NCBI RefSeq assembly: GCF_000375425.1
Contig: NZ_AQXG01000005.1
Span: 124,001 to 188,000, forward strand
Length of the DNA: 64,000 bases
Direction of reading: 5' to 3'
Source: Gracilimonas tropica DSM 19535
Lineage (GTDB): Bacteria; Bacteroidota; Rhodothermia; Balneolales; Balneolaceae
The position numbers and the translations under genes were made by a program. The notes below the pieces were generated by a model. That model worked only from the letters and a program-made list of their open reading frames with translations, had not been told where the DNA came from and made no database searches. How positions within the stretch are numbered: the first letter of the stretch is position 1; the number at the start of each line of letters is the position of its first letter. This document shows positions 8,942 to 18,180 of this stretch, one piece after another.

Positions 8942-9301
8942 TTATTCATTTAACATGTTGCGCAGGTTCCCTTCATTTTTATCATCATTTTTTGAGCTGC
9001 TTCGAACCTCTTCTTCCTCAATTTCGATCTCTCCCATTGTTTTTTGTTCCCTGGATTCGCTAAGGCGGTAATTTTCTTCCTCTAATTCTGCGACAATAGT
9101 TTCCAGGTTTGTGATCCGTCGTTCTGTGTTCTTCTTGAACTCACCAAGTGCTTTAAAAAACTGGGGGTCAAGATTCGAACCACTTCCTTTACGATTTATC
9201 CACTGTTTAATAAGACTGTATACCCCCCAGAATAAAAAAGAGGCAAATCCTATTCCGCCAATAAGGGCAATTATGGCAACTACCATTTCTTCAAACGACA
9301 T
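8942..9301 (-). CDS. Small single-pass membrane coiled-coil protein, paralogue 1
   Basis: 119 residues. One N-terminal transmembrane helix (about residues 8-30, MVVAIIALIGGIGFASFLFW) is followed by a basic stretch, a heptad coiled coil (RITNLETIVAELEEENYRLSE) and an acidic tail with GEIEIEEEE and a C-terminal NLRNML. The topology resembles phage-shock PspB/PspC-like or FtsB-like proteins, but I cannot assign a family. It follows its paralogue by 4 bp and precedes divIVA by 46 bp. Confidence 0.75.
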   Translation of the reverse strand: MSFEEMVVAIIALIGGIGFASFLFWGVYSLIKQWINRKGSGSNLDPQFFKALGEFKKNTERRITNLETIVAELEEENYRLSESREQKTMGEIEIEEEEVRSSSKNDDKNEGNLRNMLNE

Positions 9302-9305
9302 ACTT

Positions 9306-9626
9306 TCAGTTCCTCAAATTGTTTTTGATGTTGGAAGTTGTACCGGTATGCTCAGAGGTGTCTTTAAATTCCTCTTCGATCTCTATCTCACCTAAAGGGC
9401 TTTTTGTGTCATCTGATGGGCTGGATCTTCTTTCTGCAGAGGCGGCTTCAAGGGTCTCTACCCGTGATTTCAAATTGTGCACGATCTGACGCAATTCTTT
9501 TAGCTCACGGGCACTGCCCATTCGCTTTTCTTCCATTTCAAGTTCCTTTTCTTTGTAAGCATAAATGAGTCCGCCGCCGACGGCTACGATAGCCACAATG
9601 GCAAACCAAGGGAGTCCAAATAACAT
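9306..9626 (-). CDS. Small single-pass membrane coiled-coil protein, paralogue 2
   Basis: 106 residues with an N-terminal transmembrane helix (FAIVAIVAVGGGLIYAY), a charged KEKELEMEEKRM stretch, a PspB-like coiled coil (ELKELRQIVHNLKSRVETLE) and a tail with LGEIEIEEEF and a C-terminal NNLRN. The tail motif GEIEIEEE and the LRN end are shared with the next gene, so the two arose by duplication. It lies between yggS and its paralogue. The cytoplasmic coiled coil and acidic tail suggest a protein-binding role at the membrane, possibly with DivIVA; this is inferred from neighbourhood only. Confidence 0.75.
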   Translation of the reverse strand: MLFGLPWFAIVAIVAVGGGLIYAYKEKELEMEEKRMGSARELKELRQIVHNLKSRVETLEAASAERRSSPSDDTKSPLGEIEIEEEFKDTSEHTGTTSNIKNNLRN

Positions 9627-9681
9627 AACGGTAGAATTTGATTATAAGTGGAATTAACAATGAAAAATAGTACGCGTCAAG

Positions 9682-10386
9682 TTAATCATAGTTGCGCTCT
9701 CCAAATATGGCACTTCCAATTCTTACCATAGTAGCTCCTTCCTGAATAGCCACTTCCATGTCGTTGGTCATTCCCATGGAAAGGTGTTCAAGTTGAACGC
9801 TTCCCTCGTTGTATTTTTGATGTTCATCAAAAAGCTCTTTAAGCAACTTAAACTCCTGCCGGACATCCTCAGGATCATCTGCAAAGGTTGCCATGCCCAT
9901 CAAACCCCGAACCTGAACGTGGTTATAATCTTGAGCGGATTCTAAAATAGAAGACAGGTCTTCGGGTTTACACCCGCCTTTTTGTTTTTCATCACTGATG
10001 TTGACCTGAATGAGTGCATTCACTACTCGATTTGCCTGTGCTGCCCGCTTCTCTATTTCCTTTAAGTACTTTGCTTTCTCTACGGAATGAATCCAGTTTA
10101 CGCGATCAGCAATATATTTGATCTTGTTGGTTTGGAGGTTGCCAATAAAATGCCAGACAACTTCAGGCATATCTATTTCAGCCATTTTATCCTCCAGCTC
10201 CTTCATCCTGTTTTCTCCAAAATGAAGCTGACCTGCTGAGATAGCGGTATAAATATCATCAACAGGTTTGGTTTTACTGACCGCCACCAGCGTAATGTCC
10301 TTTGGATCTCGTCCCGCGTCTTTAGCGGCGGCTTCAATTTTTTGCTGAATGGCTATAAGATTTTGGGCGATATCTTGATCACTCAT
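9682..10386 (-). CDS. yggS: YggS/PLPBP family pyridoxal 5'-phosphate homeostasis protein
   Basis: 234 residues of the alanine-racemase N-terminal-like fold. The PLP lysine motif TLVAVSKTKPVDDI is near residue 37, followed by HFGENRMKEL, VWHFIGNLQTNK, WIHSVEKAKYL, VNISDEKQKGG and a C-terminal LSMGMTNDMEVAIQEGATMVRIGSAIFG. Members bind PLP without a known enzymatic reaction and buffer its level. It is probably the first gene of a minus-strand operon running into the membrane coiled-coil pair and divIVA; a yggS-divIVA linkage is known from Gram-positive and cyanobacterial clusters. Confidence 0.95.
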   Translation of the reverse strand: MSDQDIAQNLIAIQQKIEAAAKDAGRDPKDITLVAVSKTKPVDDIYTAISAGQLHFGENRMKELEDKMAEIDMPEVVWHFIGNLQTNKIKYIADRVNWIHSVEKAKYLKEIEKRAAQANRVVNALIQVNISDEKQKGGCKPEDLSSILESAQDYNHVQVRGLMGMATFADDPEDVRQEFKLLKELFDEHQKYNEGSVQLEHLSMGMTNDMEVAIQEGATMVRIGSAIFGERNYD

Positions 10387-10582
10387 AACAAAAGAAGACT
10401 TTTTTTAGCATTTTCACTAATTAAGCATAAGATAAGCTTTTATCATTCATGAATAACCCTTATTTTTGGAAGCTCTTAAGACATCGTAATTACTGGTTAA
10501 TTTTTGATATTGACGAAACTGAAATCCATAATTCCACCCCTCGATAGGTTGTCGGGTTATAAACAACAGGGGGATAGATAGC

Positions 10583-11644
10583 ATGGCCACCCAAATCCGG
10601 CAAATATCTACCTTCCTCAATCAGTGGGCACCGCCTCAGGTGAAAATGGATTACGATAACGTCGGATTACTTGTAGGAGACCCAGAGGCCAGTGTTTCTT
10701 CCATTCTTACCTGTCTTGATGTGACCGATAAAGTGGTAGCAGAAGCTATCGAAAAAGGTTGCGAACTGATCGTTGCTCATCACCCGCTTATTTTCAGTAA
10801 AATTGGAAGCATTAACCCAACCGATGAGCAAGGGCGCATCATATACAAGCTGATCAAAAATGATATTGGGTTGTTAGTAGCCCATACAAATCTGGATGCA
10901 GCTCTTGATGGCGTTTCCTTTGTATTGGCTAATATGCTCGGGCTCGATAACCTTCGCTTCCTGGATAAAAATTACGATATAAGCAGAAAGATAAGGCTTA
11001 TCACTACTCATGGTGATAGCGATGCTGTCCTGAAATTGTTGAATTATCATTCCGCTGAAGAAGCCCATTATTTCGAAGTCGATAGCCGTGAAGAGGGATT
11101 GAAGTGCTTTGAAGCCATCATAGATCAGCATAACGTATCGGTACTTGAGAAAGCCTTGAAGAATGAAGGGATGTTAAAAGAGGGAAGTTTTCAGGTGATA
11201 GACCTGGCTTCCACTTCGCAAAATTTTGGTATGGGCGTTATAGGGGAATACCCTGAAGAAGGGATTGGAAAAAATGAATTTTTACACTTGGTCTCAAAAG
11301 CATTGAATGTGAGAGCCATCCGGTATTCCGGTGATGTGGATCGTATTGAAAAAGTGGCCGTTTGTGGAGGAGCCGGAGTATTTTTGAAGAATAAGGCCAT
11401 TGCATCCGGAGCACAGGCATTTGTAACAGCAGATATTAAATACCACGAATATTTTACCGAGAAAGAGAACTTCCTGCTGCTCGATGTAGGACATTATGAA
11501 AGCGAATTTCCCATTGCAGAAGCTTTAAAAAATGAATTAAGCGCTGCATTCGAAGAACTTGAAGTATCAGTTACCCGAACTGAAACCAACCCGATGCAGG
11601 TGTACGTGTCGGATCCTGAACCGAAAACTATTCAACCAAGTTGA
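10583..11644 (+). CDS. Nif3-like dinuclear metal-centre protein
   Basis: 353 residues. The N-terminal Nif3 part carries the metal ligands in IVAHHPLIFSKIGSI and LVAHTNLDAALDGV. A central PII-like insertion spans about residues 130-230, and the C-terminal part has AVCGGAGVFLKNKAIASGAQAFVTADIKYHE and DVGHYESE, which completes the dinuclear site. This is the long form common in Bacteroidota and Firmicutes. Its cellular role remains poorly defined (GTP cyclohydrolase I type 2/NIF3 annotation). It is 10 bp upstream of the DUF164 protein, a frequent pairing. Confidence 0.94.
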   Translation: MATQIRQISTFLNQWAPPQVKMDYDNVGLLVGDPEASVSSILTCLDVTDKVVAEAIEKGCELIVAHHPLIFSKIGSINPTDEQGRIIYKLIKNDIGLLVAHTNLDAALDGVSFVLANMLGLDNLRFLDKNYDISRKIRLITTHGDSDAVLKLLNYHSAEEAHYFEVDSREEGLKCFEAIIDQHNVSVLEKALKNEGMLKEGSFQVIDLASTSQNFGMGVIGEYPEEGIGKNEFLHLVSKALNVRAIRYSGDVDRIEKVAVCGGAGVFLKNKAIASGAQAFVTADIKYHEYFTEKENFLLLDVGHYESEFPIAEALKNELSAAFEELEVSVTRTETNPMQVYVSDPEPKTIQPS

Positions 11645-11654
11645 ACCTCACTCC

Positions 11655-12389
11655 ATGAAAGAAGTATTACAAAAATTAGCCAACCTACAATACATAGACA
11701 GTCGAATAGATGAATTAAAGCAATTGAGAGGCGACCTTCCTGAAGAAGTACTCGATCTTGAGACTGACATTGCCCGAAAAGAGGCAAAATTAAATAGCCT
11801 GGAAGAAGAAGACCAGAACCTTACAGTTGAATATGACAGCCTTCAGCTGGATCTGAAAAGTGCAAAAGAGAAGATCGAGAAATATGAAGATCAGCAGCTG
11901 AATGTTCGTAACAACCGCGAGTATGATGCCCTTACCAAGGAAATTGAGGCACAAAAGCAAGTGATTGAAAATGCGGAATCTCGTCTTCAGGAAATAGAAA
12001 AACGCAAAGAAGCGATCGGCCCGGAAATTGAAGAAGCCCAAAAAGAACTTGATGAGGCTAAGGAAGCATATGATGAAAAGAGCAGCAGTCTTGACGATGT
12101 TGTGAAATCAACGCAGGAAGAGGAAGACCAACTGCTTGAAAAACGCAAAGAAGTAGAAGAAGAGATCGATGATCGTTACCTGCGTAGCTATAACCGCCTT
12201 CGTAATGGGTTGACCAATGGAATGGCTGTAGTAGCAATGGATCGCGGCGCAGCCTTGGGTATGGCCTTACCTCCTCAAACTCAAGTAGAAGTTCGCCGCA
12301 AGAATAAGATCATCATTGACGAAAACAGTGGCCGGATTGTTGTGGATCAATCCTTTTTTGACCACGCCAAAAAGGAACTCTCTATCTGA
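11655..12389 (+). CDS. DUF164/CT398-like coiled-coil protein with cysteine-free zinc-ribbon remnant
   Basis: 244 residues. The open frame extends upstream to 11559, but the ATG at 11655 (MKEVLQKLANLQYIDSRIDE) matches the family start and avoids overlapping nif3. A long antiparallel coiled coil (about 1-170) with the conserved VRNNREYDALTKEIE hairpin is followed by LRNGLTNGMAVVAM and the C-terminal ribbon region with MALPPQTQVEVRRKNKIII. In the family (PF02591) this last part holds two CxxC pairs; here they read RGAALG and DENSGRI, with no cysteine at all. It probably acts as a structural or adaptor protein; function unknown. Confidence 0.88.
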   Translation: MKEVLQKLANLQYIDSRIDELKQLRGDLPEEVLDLETDIARKEAKLNSLEEEDQNLTVEYDSLQLDLKSAKEKIEKYEDQQLNVRNNREYDALTKEIEAQKQVIENAESRLQEIEKRKEAIGPEIEEAQKELDEAKEAYDEKSSSLDDVVKSTQEEEDQLLEKRKEVEEEIDDRYLRSYNRLRNGLTNGMAVVAMDRGAALGMALPPQTQVEVRRKNKIIIDENSGRIVVDQSFFDHAKKELSI

Positions 12390-12414
12390 CCTTGATCAGC
12401 ATATTATTAAAAAC

Positions 12415-12446
12415 AAAAAGGGAAGTCGCAGTGACTTCCCTTTTTT
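12415..12446. terminator. Bidirectional terminator between the nif3 operon and the DUF2911 gene
   Basis: Stem GGGAAGTC (12420-12427) / GACTTCCC (12433-12440) with a 5-nt loop, flanked by AAAAA on the left and TTTTTT on the right, so it works for both convergent transcripts. Confidence 0.9.
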
Positions 12447-12494
12447 GTTAGCACACATATATGAAAGGCGAATCAAAAAATCTGGCGAAAACTG

Positions 12495-13637
12495 TTATTG
12501 AACCCTAAAGTCTGAGTAAAAGACGGTGTTGCCCCAGATCAGATTAAGTCGCCCTCCCTCTTCAGTCTCTTCAACCGTAATGGTAAAAGCTTCTGTTGTA
12601 TCTTCTTTGATACTGATTTCCATAGGAACCCGGCCGAGATCCCTTGATTCATCGTAAGTCTGCCCGTTTTGTCCGGTTTGTTTATTGATAATCAAAGTAC
12701 CGCCTTCAGGTTCAGGAATAGTGAATAGGGTATACTCGCCGGCGGGTACTTCCAAATCACCAAACATAAGGTCCTCAGAAGTATAAAAATGAGTAGCGCG
12801 GTTGGCTCCTGTTCTCCAACGCTCGCCCCAGGGCACGATATTTCCAAATAACTCTCTTCCACGTTTTTGGGGTGAACCGAAATCAACGCGAAAATTAGTT
12901 CCTTTGAACTGAAATTCGGCGGAAACCGCCCCGGAAAGTTCCCCGACCGGGTTCCGGGCAAAGCGTTCAGCCAAAGCATTCATATCTAAATCGTCAACAC
13001 GATGGACCTTAAGTTTGCGGGTAGTTAAGCCGGCATCAAGGTTTTGGATGCCCCCTTCTGCAGTCACATCTACGCCCATGACGCCCCGAAAGGGGTGGCG
13101 AATGGTCATGGAGTCTCCTTCTATGGTTGCGATCACAAAATCTGAGATGCGGTTACCGGAAAGCATCGGCTGGCTAACAGTGTCTTCGCCAGCTTCAACG
13201 GCATTCCGGAAGGCTATCTCGAAAGGCCAGTGTACCATATCTATAAATGGCAATGTGCCCGGTTCATAAGGAGCCATATAACTGTTGGTTTCACCGTCTT
13301 CCCCTAAAGTACTTACACGGAGACTATCCCCATTCTTGATGATACTGCGGGCCGTAGCTCCTTCATCCGAAAAACCAAGCGAGGGAATATGGTCGGTCTG
13401 AAGCATGCTTTCCATACCTCTGTATTCATCAAACTCCATTACATAGGTAGAAATTTGGGTTTCGGGACTTCGTAAAATAACCCGGGTGGTTATGGTTGAA
13501 TCAGTTATCGTGAATTCTTCAACTGCTAACGTATCATTACCTAACAGGGTAACAAAAGCGGCCCGGTTGGCAGAATCATACGAATTACAAGCAGTGAACA
13601 AAGTAGCAGTAACAAGTAGTAATGCTAATTTTTTCAT
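12495..13637 (-). CDS. DUF2911 domain lipoprotein
   Basis: 380 residues with a lipoprotein signal peptide (LLVTATLFTAC, Cys17). A beta-rich N-terminal half of about 220 residues is followed by the DUF2911 domain (SPQKRGRELFGNIVPWGERW, RTGANRATHFYTSEDL, GDLEVPAGEYTLFTIPE). DUF2911 proteins are frequent in Bacteroidota and of unknown role; the beta-sandwich suggests ligand or glycan binding. It is a single gene with its own terminator. A short gap separates it from the upstream DsbA-family gene on the same strand. Confidence 0.88.
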   Translation of the reverse strand: MKKLALLLVTATLFTACNSYDSANRAAFVTLLGNDTLAVEEFTITDSTITTRVILRSPETQISTYVMEFDEYRGMESMLQTDHIPSLGFSDEGATARSIIKNGDSLRVSTLGEDGETNSYMAPYEPGTLPFIDMVHWPFEIAFRNAVEAGEDTVSQPMLSGNRISDFVIATIEGDSMTIRHPFRGVMGVDVTAEGGIQNLDAGLTTRKLKVHRVDDLDMNALAERFARNPVGELSGAVSAEFQFKGTNFRVDFGSPQKRGRELFGNIVPWGERWRTGANRATHFYTSEDLMFGDLEVPAGEYTLFTIPEPEGGTLIINKQTGQNGQTYDESRDLGRVPMEISIKEDTTEAFTITVEETEEGGRLNLIWGNTVFYSDFRVQ

Positions 13638-13713
13638 GACAGTAAATTTATTTGAGTTGAAATTGAATCTATTTCAAAAAAATATAAAAGTTGACGCAGA
13701 GGCTTTTAAAAGC

Positions 13714-14361
13714 CTAAGAAATAACATTCTTTTCTTCAGCATCAATTTGTTTAAGGGCGTCAATAAATACAGAAACCGGTTGTGCCCCGGAGAGTCCATA
13801 TTTTTCATTAATGTAAAAGAAAGGGACTCCCTGCACTCCAATACGATGAGCTTCCTCCACGTCCTTCATCACCTGATTGGAATACAAATTTTTTGTCAAA
13901 ACTTCTTTGGCTTCATGACTGTCAATACCAACATTTTCTGCGATCTCGATAAGCTGTTCCGAATCACCCACATGTTTGCCTTCTACGAAATAAGCTGAAA
14001 GCAATGCCTCCTTCATTTCATCTTGTTTACCATGAGATTTGGCTAAATGTAGTAACTGATGTGCATTAAAAGAATTGGTGGGTTTTACGGCATCCATATC
14101 ATAGTTAAGACCGGCTGCAGAGGCCATCTCAACCATGTTTGCATTCATCTCTTTAGCCCAATTTCGGTCACGTCCGTATTTCTTAGCAAGGGTATCATAG
14201 ATATCAAGATCGGATTGTGTAGGGGCATTCGGATCCAATTCGAAACTTCTCCAGTTTATTTCTACTTCTAAGTCGGAAAGTTCTTCCAACGCTTGCTCAA
14301 GATGCCGCTTGCCGATATAACAAAAGGGGCAAACTACATCAGACCAGATATCTATTTTCAT
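13714..14361 (-). CDS. DsbA family oxidoreductase, FrnE type
   Basis: 215 residues of thioredoxin fold with helical insert. The active site CPFC is at the N-terminus (MKIDIWSDVVCPFCYIGKR), the cis-proline loop is VQGVPFFYINEKYGLSGAQP, and the family motif is INWRSFELDPNAP. No signal peptide is seen, so it is a cytoplasmic FrnE-like protein rather than a periplasmic DsbA. Such proteins act as disulfide isomerases or polyketide-related oxidoreductases. Single gene. Confidence 0.93.
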   Translation of the reverse strand: MKIDIWSDVVCPFCYIGKRHLEQALEELSDLEVEINWRSFELDPNAPTQSDLDIYDTLAKKYGRDRNWAKEMNANMVEMASAAGLNYDMDAVKPTNSFNAHQLLHLAKSHGKQDEMKEALLSAYFVEGKHVGDSEQLIEIAENVGIDSHEAKEVLTKNLYSNQVMKDVEEAHRIGVQGVPFFYINEKYGLSGAQPVSVFIDALKQIDAEEKNVIS

Positions 14362-14482
14362 TGATGTTTTCTTGATTAAACTCTAGTTACTTAAACTCAT
14401 TAGGGCGCAATAACATTCATGTTATAGATACAAAACATTCAAATAGAATGGATATGTTTGTTTTTTATCCACCCATCTGCGG

Positions 14483-16291
14483 TTATGTGAGGCATAGGAT
14501 AAATTTAGTCCCCTCGCCCGGAGTGCTTTTCACTTCAATATGTCCGCCCATGCTCTCAATTTGATTCTTGGTGATAAAAAGCCCGATACCTTTTGCATCG
14601 TCGTTATCATGGAAGGTTTTATACATACCAAACAGATCATCTCCGTGTTTCTGGAGATCTATGCCCTTTCCGTTATCAGATATCTCAAGCCAAATATGAT
14701 CGTCTTTTTCATATGCGTTCACCTCAACTATTGGAGAACGGTCTGGATGGCGGTATTTGATAGCATTAGAGAAGAAATTCAACAAGATACTCTCAAGGTA
14801 TACAGGATTATAGCTGAAAGTGAAGTTTTTGGGAACCTGTACAATGAGTTTTGCATCATTTGAATCGATCTCTGTGGTCAACACTTCTTTTGTTTTTTTA
14901 ATAAACTCAACAAGATTAACTTCCCGCTCTATTTTTGCAGACTTGTACTGCTCATCTATAATCTCATTTAAGTCTTTAATAGTTTCCTTTAGCCTTTCTG
15001 AGGCGATACAAAGATGATCAAACAGCTGTTTTCTTTCATCCTGGGAATCTTCTCCTTTAAAACATTCAATAAGCATTGAAATAGAACCGGAGTGATTCCT
15101 TAAGTTGTGAGATACAATATGAGCAAAGTTCTTGAGGCGTTTATTCTGTTGACTGATAATATCCAAGGTTTCACTCAGTTCTAACTCTCTGTTCTTTAGT
15201 TTGGTGATATCAGTGACAATGGTAAGCGCAACCGTTTCTCCGGATTGATGATGTTGAAAAGGAATCTTAATGGACTTATTCCAAATTTCCTCTCCTGCGG
15301 GGTTCGTGGTTTTATCTTCGGGGGTATAAACCGTTTCGTTATGATCGATTACAAAGCGGTCTGTTTCTAAAAAAAGCTTGGCCATTGATGGAGATAAGCC
15401 AAGGTCTTTATCGGTTTTGCCAATGATCTCAGATTTTTCCATTTGGTAAAAATCGGCCGTAGACTGATTCACAAAAAGATATTCCCCCTCTCTGTTTTTC
15501 ATAAAGATCATGTTTGGGTCGGTGTCAAAAACAGCCTGCAACTGAGTTCGGAGCCTCTCATTTTGCCGAAGGGCCCTTTTTTGTTCAGTTACATCTGTTG
15601 CAATCCCAAATGTGCCAATAATGGTATTTTGATCATCATATAATGGGAGTTTGCTGGTAGAAGTCCAGGTCGTAGGCTTATCTTTTTCAGCATAGACTTC
15701 TTTCTCGGTTTTGTGAATAATGGGTTCACCGGTTTCAATGATCTTTTGCTCATCTTCAAAAGCTTCCTGAGCATGGGAAAGGTTGAAGAAATCAAAATCC
15801 GTTTTACCGATAGCTTCATCAGTACTTTTGAGGCCTAATTTTTTTGCACAGGCTTTATTGATAGCAATGAATCGGCTTTCCAGATCTTTGAAAAAAACAC
15901 TATCCGGCAAACTGTCCATTAGTTGCTGATAGAATTCAGGATGGTTAGGCAGTTGTAATTTTTGAGGTTTCCGGAATACAGGGCTCGTTACACTGCCAAT
16001 GACAAGAGGTTCTTCAGCAGTAATTCTTTGGCCCTTCCAGCGGAATGTGACTGTGGCCGGAGATTCATTTAGTTGATGGTTGGTTTGTATTTCGAAAGGA
16101 AGCCCGGTCTTACGCACCAAAGCATTGTTGATCGCTTTCTTTATCCGTACAATTTCAGAGGTATACATAAAGCTTTTTGCCTGGTCCTCTGAAATAAAAC
16201 AGTGATCAAAATGCCGATAAAGATCGTGCCAAAACGGTGCGCCGATCTCAAACAGGTCTTCTTGTGTATTCCATCTCCAATAAGCATCCAT
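14483..16291 (-). CDS. Multi-PAS sensor histidine kinase, soluble
   Basis: 602 residues without transmembrane segments. A first PAS-like region (about 1-100, MDAYWRWNTQEDLFEIG) is followed by two clear PAS domains: about 115-240 (SLPDSVFFKDLESRFIAIN, ending in IATDVTEQK) and about 250-370 (FDTDPNMIFMKNREGEYLFVN, ending in ITDITKLK). The HisKA-type dimerisation helix has the H-box FAHIVSHNLRNHSG near residue 395, and the HATPase has ILLNFFSNAIKYRHPD and GIGLFITKNQIESMGG. It is an orphan kinase; no response regulator gene adjoins it. It is presumably a cytosolic sensor of a small ligand or redox state. Confidence 0.92.
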   Translation of the reverse strand: MDAYWRWNTQEDLFEIGAPFWHDLYRHFDHCFISEDQAKSFMYTSEIVRIKKAINNALVRKTGLPFEIQTNHQLNESPATVTFRWKGQRITAEEPLVIGSVTSPVFRKPQKLQLPNHPEFYQQLMDSLPDSVFFKDLESRFIAINKACAKKLGLKSTDEAIGKTDFDFFNLSHAQEAFEDEQKIIETGEPIIHKTEKEVYAEKDKPTTWTSTSKLPLYDDQNTIIGTFGIATDVTEQKRALRQNERLRTQLQAVFDTDPNMIFMKNREGEYLFVNQSTADFYQMEKSEIIGKTDKDLGLSPSMAKLFLETDRFVIDHNETVYTPEDKTTNPAGEEIWNKSIKIPFQHHQSGETVALTIVTDITKLKNRELELSETLDIISQQNKRLKNFAHIVSHNLRNHSGSISMLIECFKGEDSQDERKQLFDHLCIASERLKETIKDLNEIIDEQYKSAKIEREVNLVEFIKKTKEVLTTEIDSNDAKLIVQVPKNFTFSYNPVYLESILLNFFSNAIKYRHPDRSPIVEVNAYEKDDHIWLEISDNGKGIDLQKHGDDLFGMYKTFHDNDDAKGIGLFITKNQIESMGGHIEVKSTPGEGTKFILCLT

Positions 16292-16445
16292 ATTACTGTT
16301 GCTTTCGTCTTTTTTAAATGCTGATTTTTAACCTAAAGCAAGGCTCATATCTCTATGAACCGCAAATTCCTAAATAACCCTAATCAACAATTTAAAAATA
16401 ACCCTTTGTAGGGTATGAATACACATCAAAGGCAATGAAAATTTA

Positions 16446-18095
16446 TTATGGCCTTTCCTCTATCATCCTAAGTCGTGTAGCCTCAAATTCATCACCCCTT
16501 TTCCAGCTTTGCATTTCCTCCTGGTTGAGCGCTCTGAAGCCTGTGAGGAAAAATAATCGGGTGTCAATTTCAGCCCCGGAAAGGTCCCAATACTCATTGA
16601 TCTCGTCATTTACGGTATGGTAATTGGCATCCGATATACTGTCGCGAACAGCGAGAAAGTCTTCACCTTTATCGGTGAACTGGGTGCCGGGATTTGGAAA
16701 AATCGCCGGAATTCCAACTTTAGCCATATTAAAGTGATCTGATCGGTAAAAATAACCACGATCCGGATGAGGATCCGGCTCAACAGTGCGGCCTTGTTTT
16801 TGAGCCTCTTCTTCTAACAGGTCGCTTAAAGACGTACGGCCATATCCAACAACTACTACATCACGGGTTTTGCCATACACGTTCATACCATCCAAATTGA
16901 TGTTGGCTGTTACATTTCCGGGATGAACCGTGGGGTGTTCTGCCCAATATTGGGAACCCAGCAGCCCTACCTCTTCGGCACTCACCACTAGACCCAGTAC
17001 GCTTCTCTTCAGTACCGGCTGAATTTCTTTATAAGCTTCCATCATTTCCAGCAAGGCGGCAACACCGGCAGCATTATCAGAAGCACCATTATTAATTGAA
17101 TCTCCTTCCACGGGCGTTGTAATTCCAAGGTGGTCGAAGTGGGCTGTAAGTACCAAATATTCATCTTTGAGTTCGGGATCATTTCCCTCAACTTTTGCCA
17201 AAACATTTTTAGCCCTGATCTCCCGATAGCTGGCATCCATACTTACGTTCATTCTCACACCATTCAGGGGAACGGGTTCAAAGTCGGGACTGTCGGCAGC
17301 TTCCATAAGATCGTCCAGATTAAGCCCGGCTTCTTCAAACAACAAACGACTGGCTTGTTGCGTCATCCACCCATTGAATTCGGTATTTCCTTGTGCATTT
17401 TCACCTTCCCCCTTCAGGTAAAACCGTTCACGGCTCCACCCATTGGCAACTACATTCCATCCATAGCCAGCTGTTTCATCGGTATGTATGATGATGGCGC
17501 CGATAGCTCCAAGTTCTTTGGCTTTTTCATATTTGTAATCGTAGCGACCATAGTACAAGCGGGCATTTCCTCCAAAAAGGTCAGGATCATATGCAGGATC
17601 ATTATTTTTCACCACAATGATCTTGCCTTCCACATCTACATCTTTAAAATCATCCCAATCTTCTTCAGGAGCCTGAATTCCATATCCTACGTACACAAGT
17701 TCGGCATTATTTACGTCAACCTGCCCGGATTGATTGGCGGGCCAGGCCATGAATTCATCATAATATTGCAAGGCAAAAGGCGTGCGGCCATCCGTACTGA
17801 CAGACATTTTTGCGTTTGAAGTAGTTTGGCCAAGAAGCGGAAATTCCTGGGTGTAACTTCCATCTCCTGCGGCCGGTTTTGCGCCCATTCTTTCAAATTC
17901 AGATATCAGGTAATCCACAGACATCTCTTCGCCGGCGGTTCCGGTAGCACGGCCTATGAAACTGTCATCAGAAAGCGTCTCTATATGCCTTAAGAGGGAA
18001 TCTTTGTTGATGGAGTTTGCAGCCCGGTCGGCGGGAGAGTTGGAGCAGCCGGTGATCATTAAAAAGGCCAATAAAGAAAAGAGGGATAAACGCAT
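16446..18095 (-). CDS. M28 family zinc metallopeptidase, lipoprotein
   Basis: 549 residues with lipobox FLMITGC (Cys17). A PA-domain insertion lies at about 130-260 (LVYVGYGIQAPEEDW). The M28 catalytic core has VLTAHFDHLGI (His/Asp ligand), INNGASDNAAGVAALLEM (bridging Asp), VVSAEEVGLLGS (catalytic Glu pair), NINLDGMNV and YRSDHFNMAKVGIPAIF (last His ligand). It should be an envelope aminopeptidase or carboxypeptidase that trims peptides for uptake. Monocistronic. Confidence 0.94.
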   Translation of the reverse strand: MRLSLFSLLAFLMITGCSNSPADRAANSINKDSLLRHIETLSDDSFIGRATGTAGEEMSVDYLISEFERMGAKPAAGDGSYTQEFPLLGQTTSNAKMSVSTDGRTPFALQYYDEFMAWPANQSGQVDVNNAELVYVGYGIQAPEEDWDDFKDVDVEGKIIVVKNNDPAYDPDLFGGNARLYYGRYDYKYEKAKELGAIGAIIIHTDETAGYGWNVVANGWSRERFYLKGEGENAQGNTEFNGWMTQQASRLLFEEAGLNLDDLMEAADSPDFEPVPLNGVRMNVSMDASYREIRAKNVLAKVEGNDPELKDEYLVLTAHFDHLGITTPVEGDSINNGASDNAAGVAALLEMMEAYKEIQPVLKRSVLGLVVSAEEVGLLGSQYWAEHPTVHPGNVTANINLDGMNVYGKTRDVVVVGYGRTSLSDLLEEEAQKQGRTVEPDPHPDRGYFYRSDHFNMAKVGIPAIFPNPGTQFTDKGEDFLAVRDSISDANYHTVNDEINEYWDLSGAEIDTRLFFLTGFRALNQEEMQSWKRGDEFEATRLRMIEERP

Positions 18096-18180
18096 GAATG
18101 AAAGTAGTTTAAATTAGTATGTCAAAGGAAAATAGTAGCCAAAATACTGACAAAAATCAGCTTTTGAATGTGAATTGATG

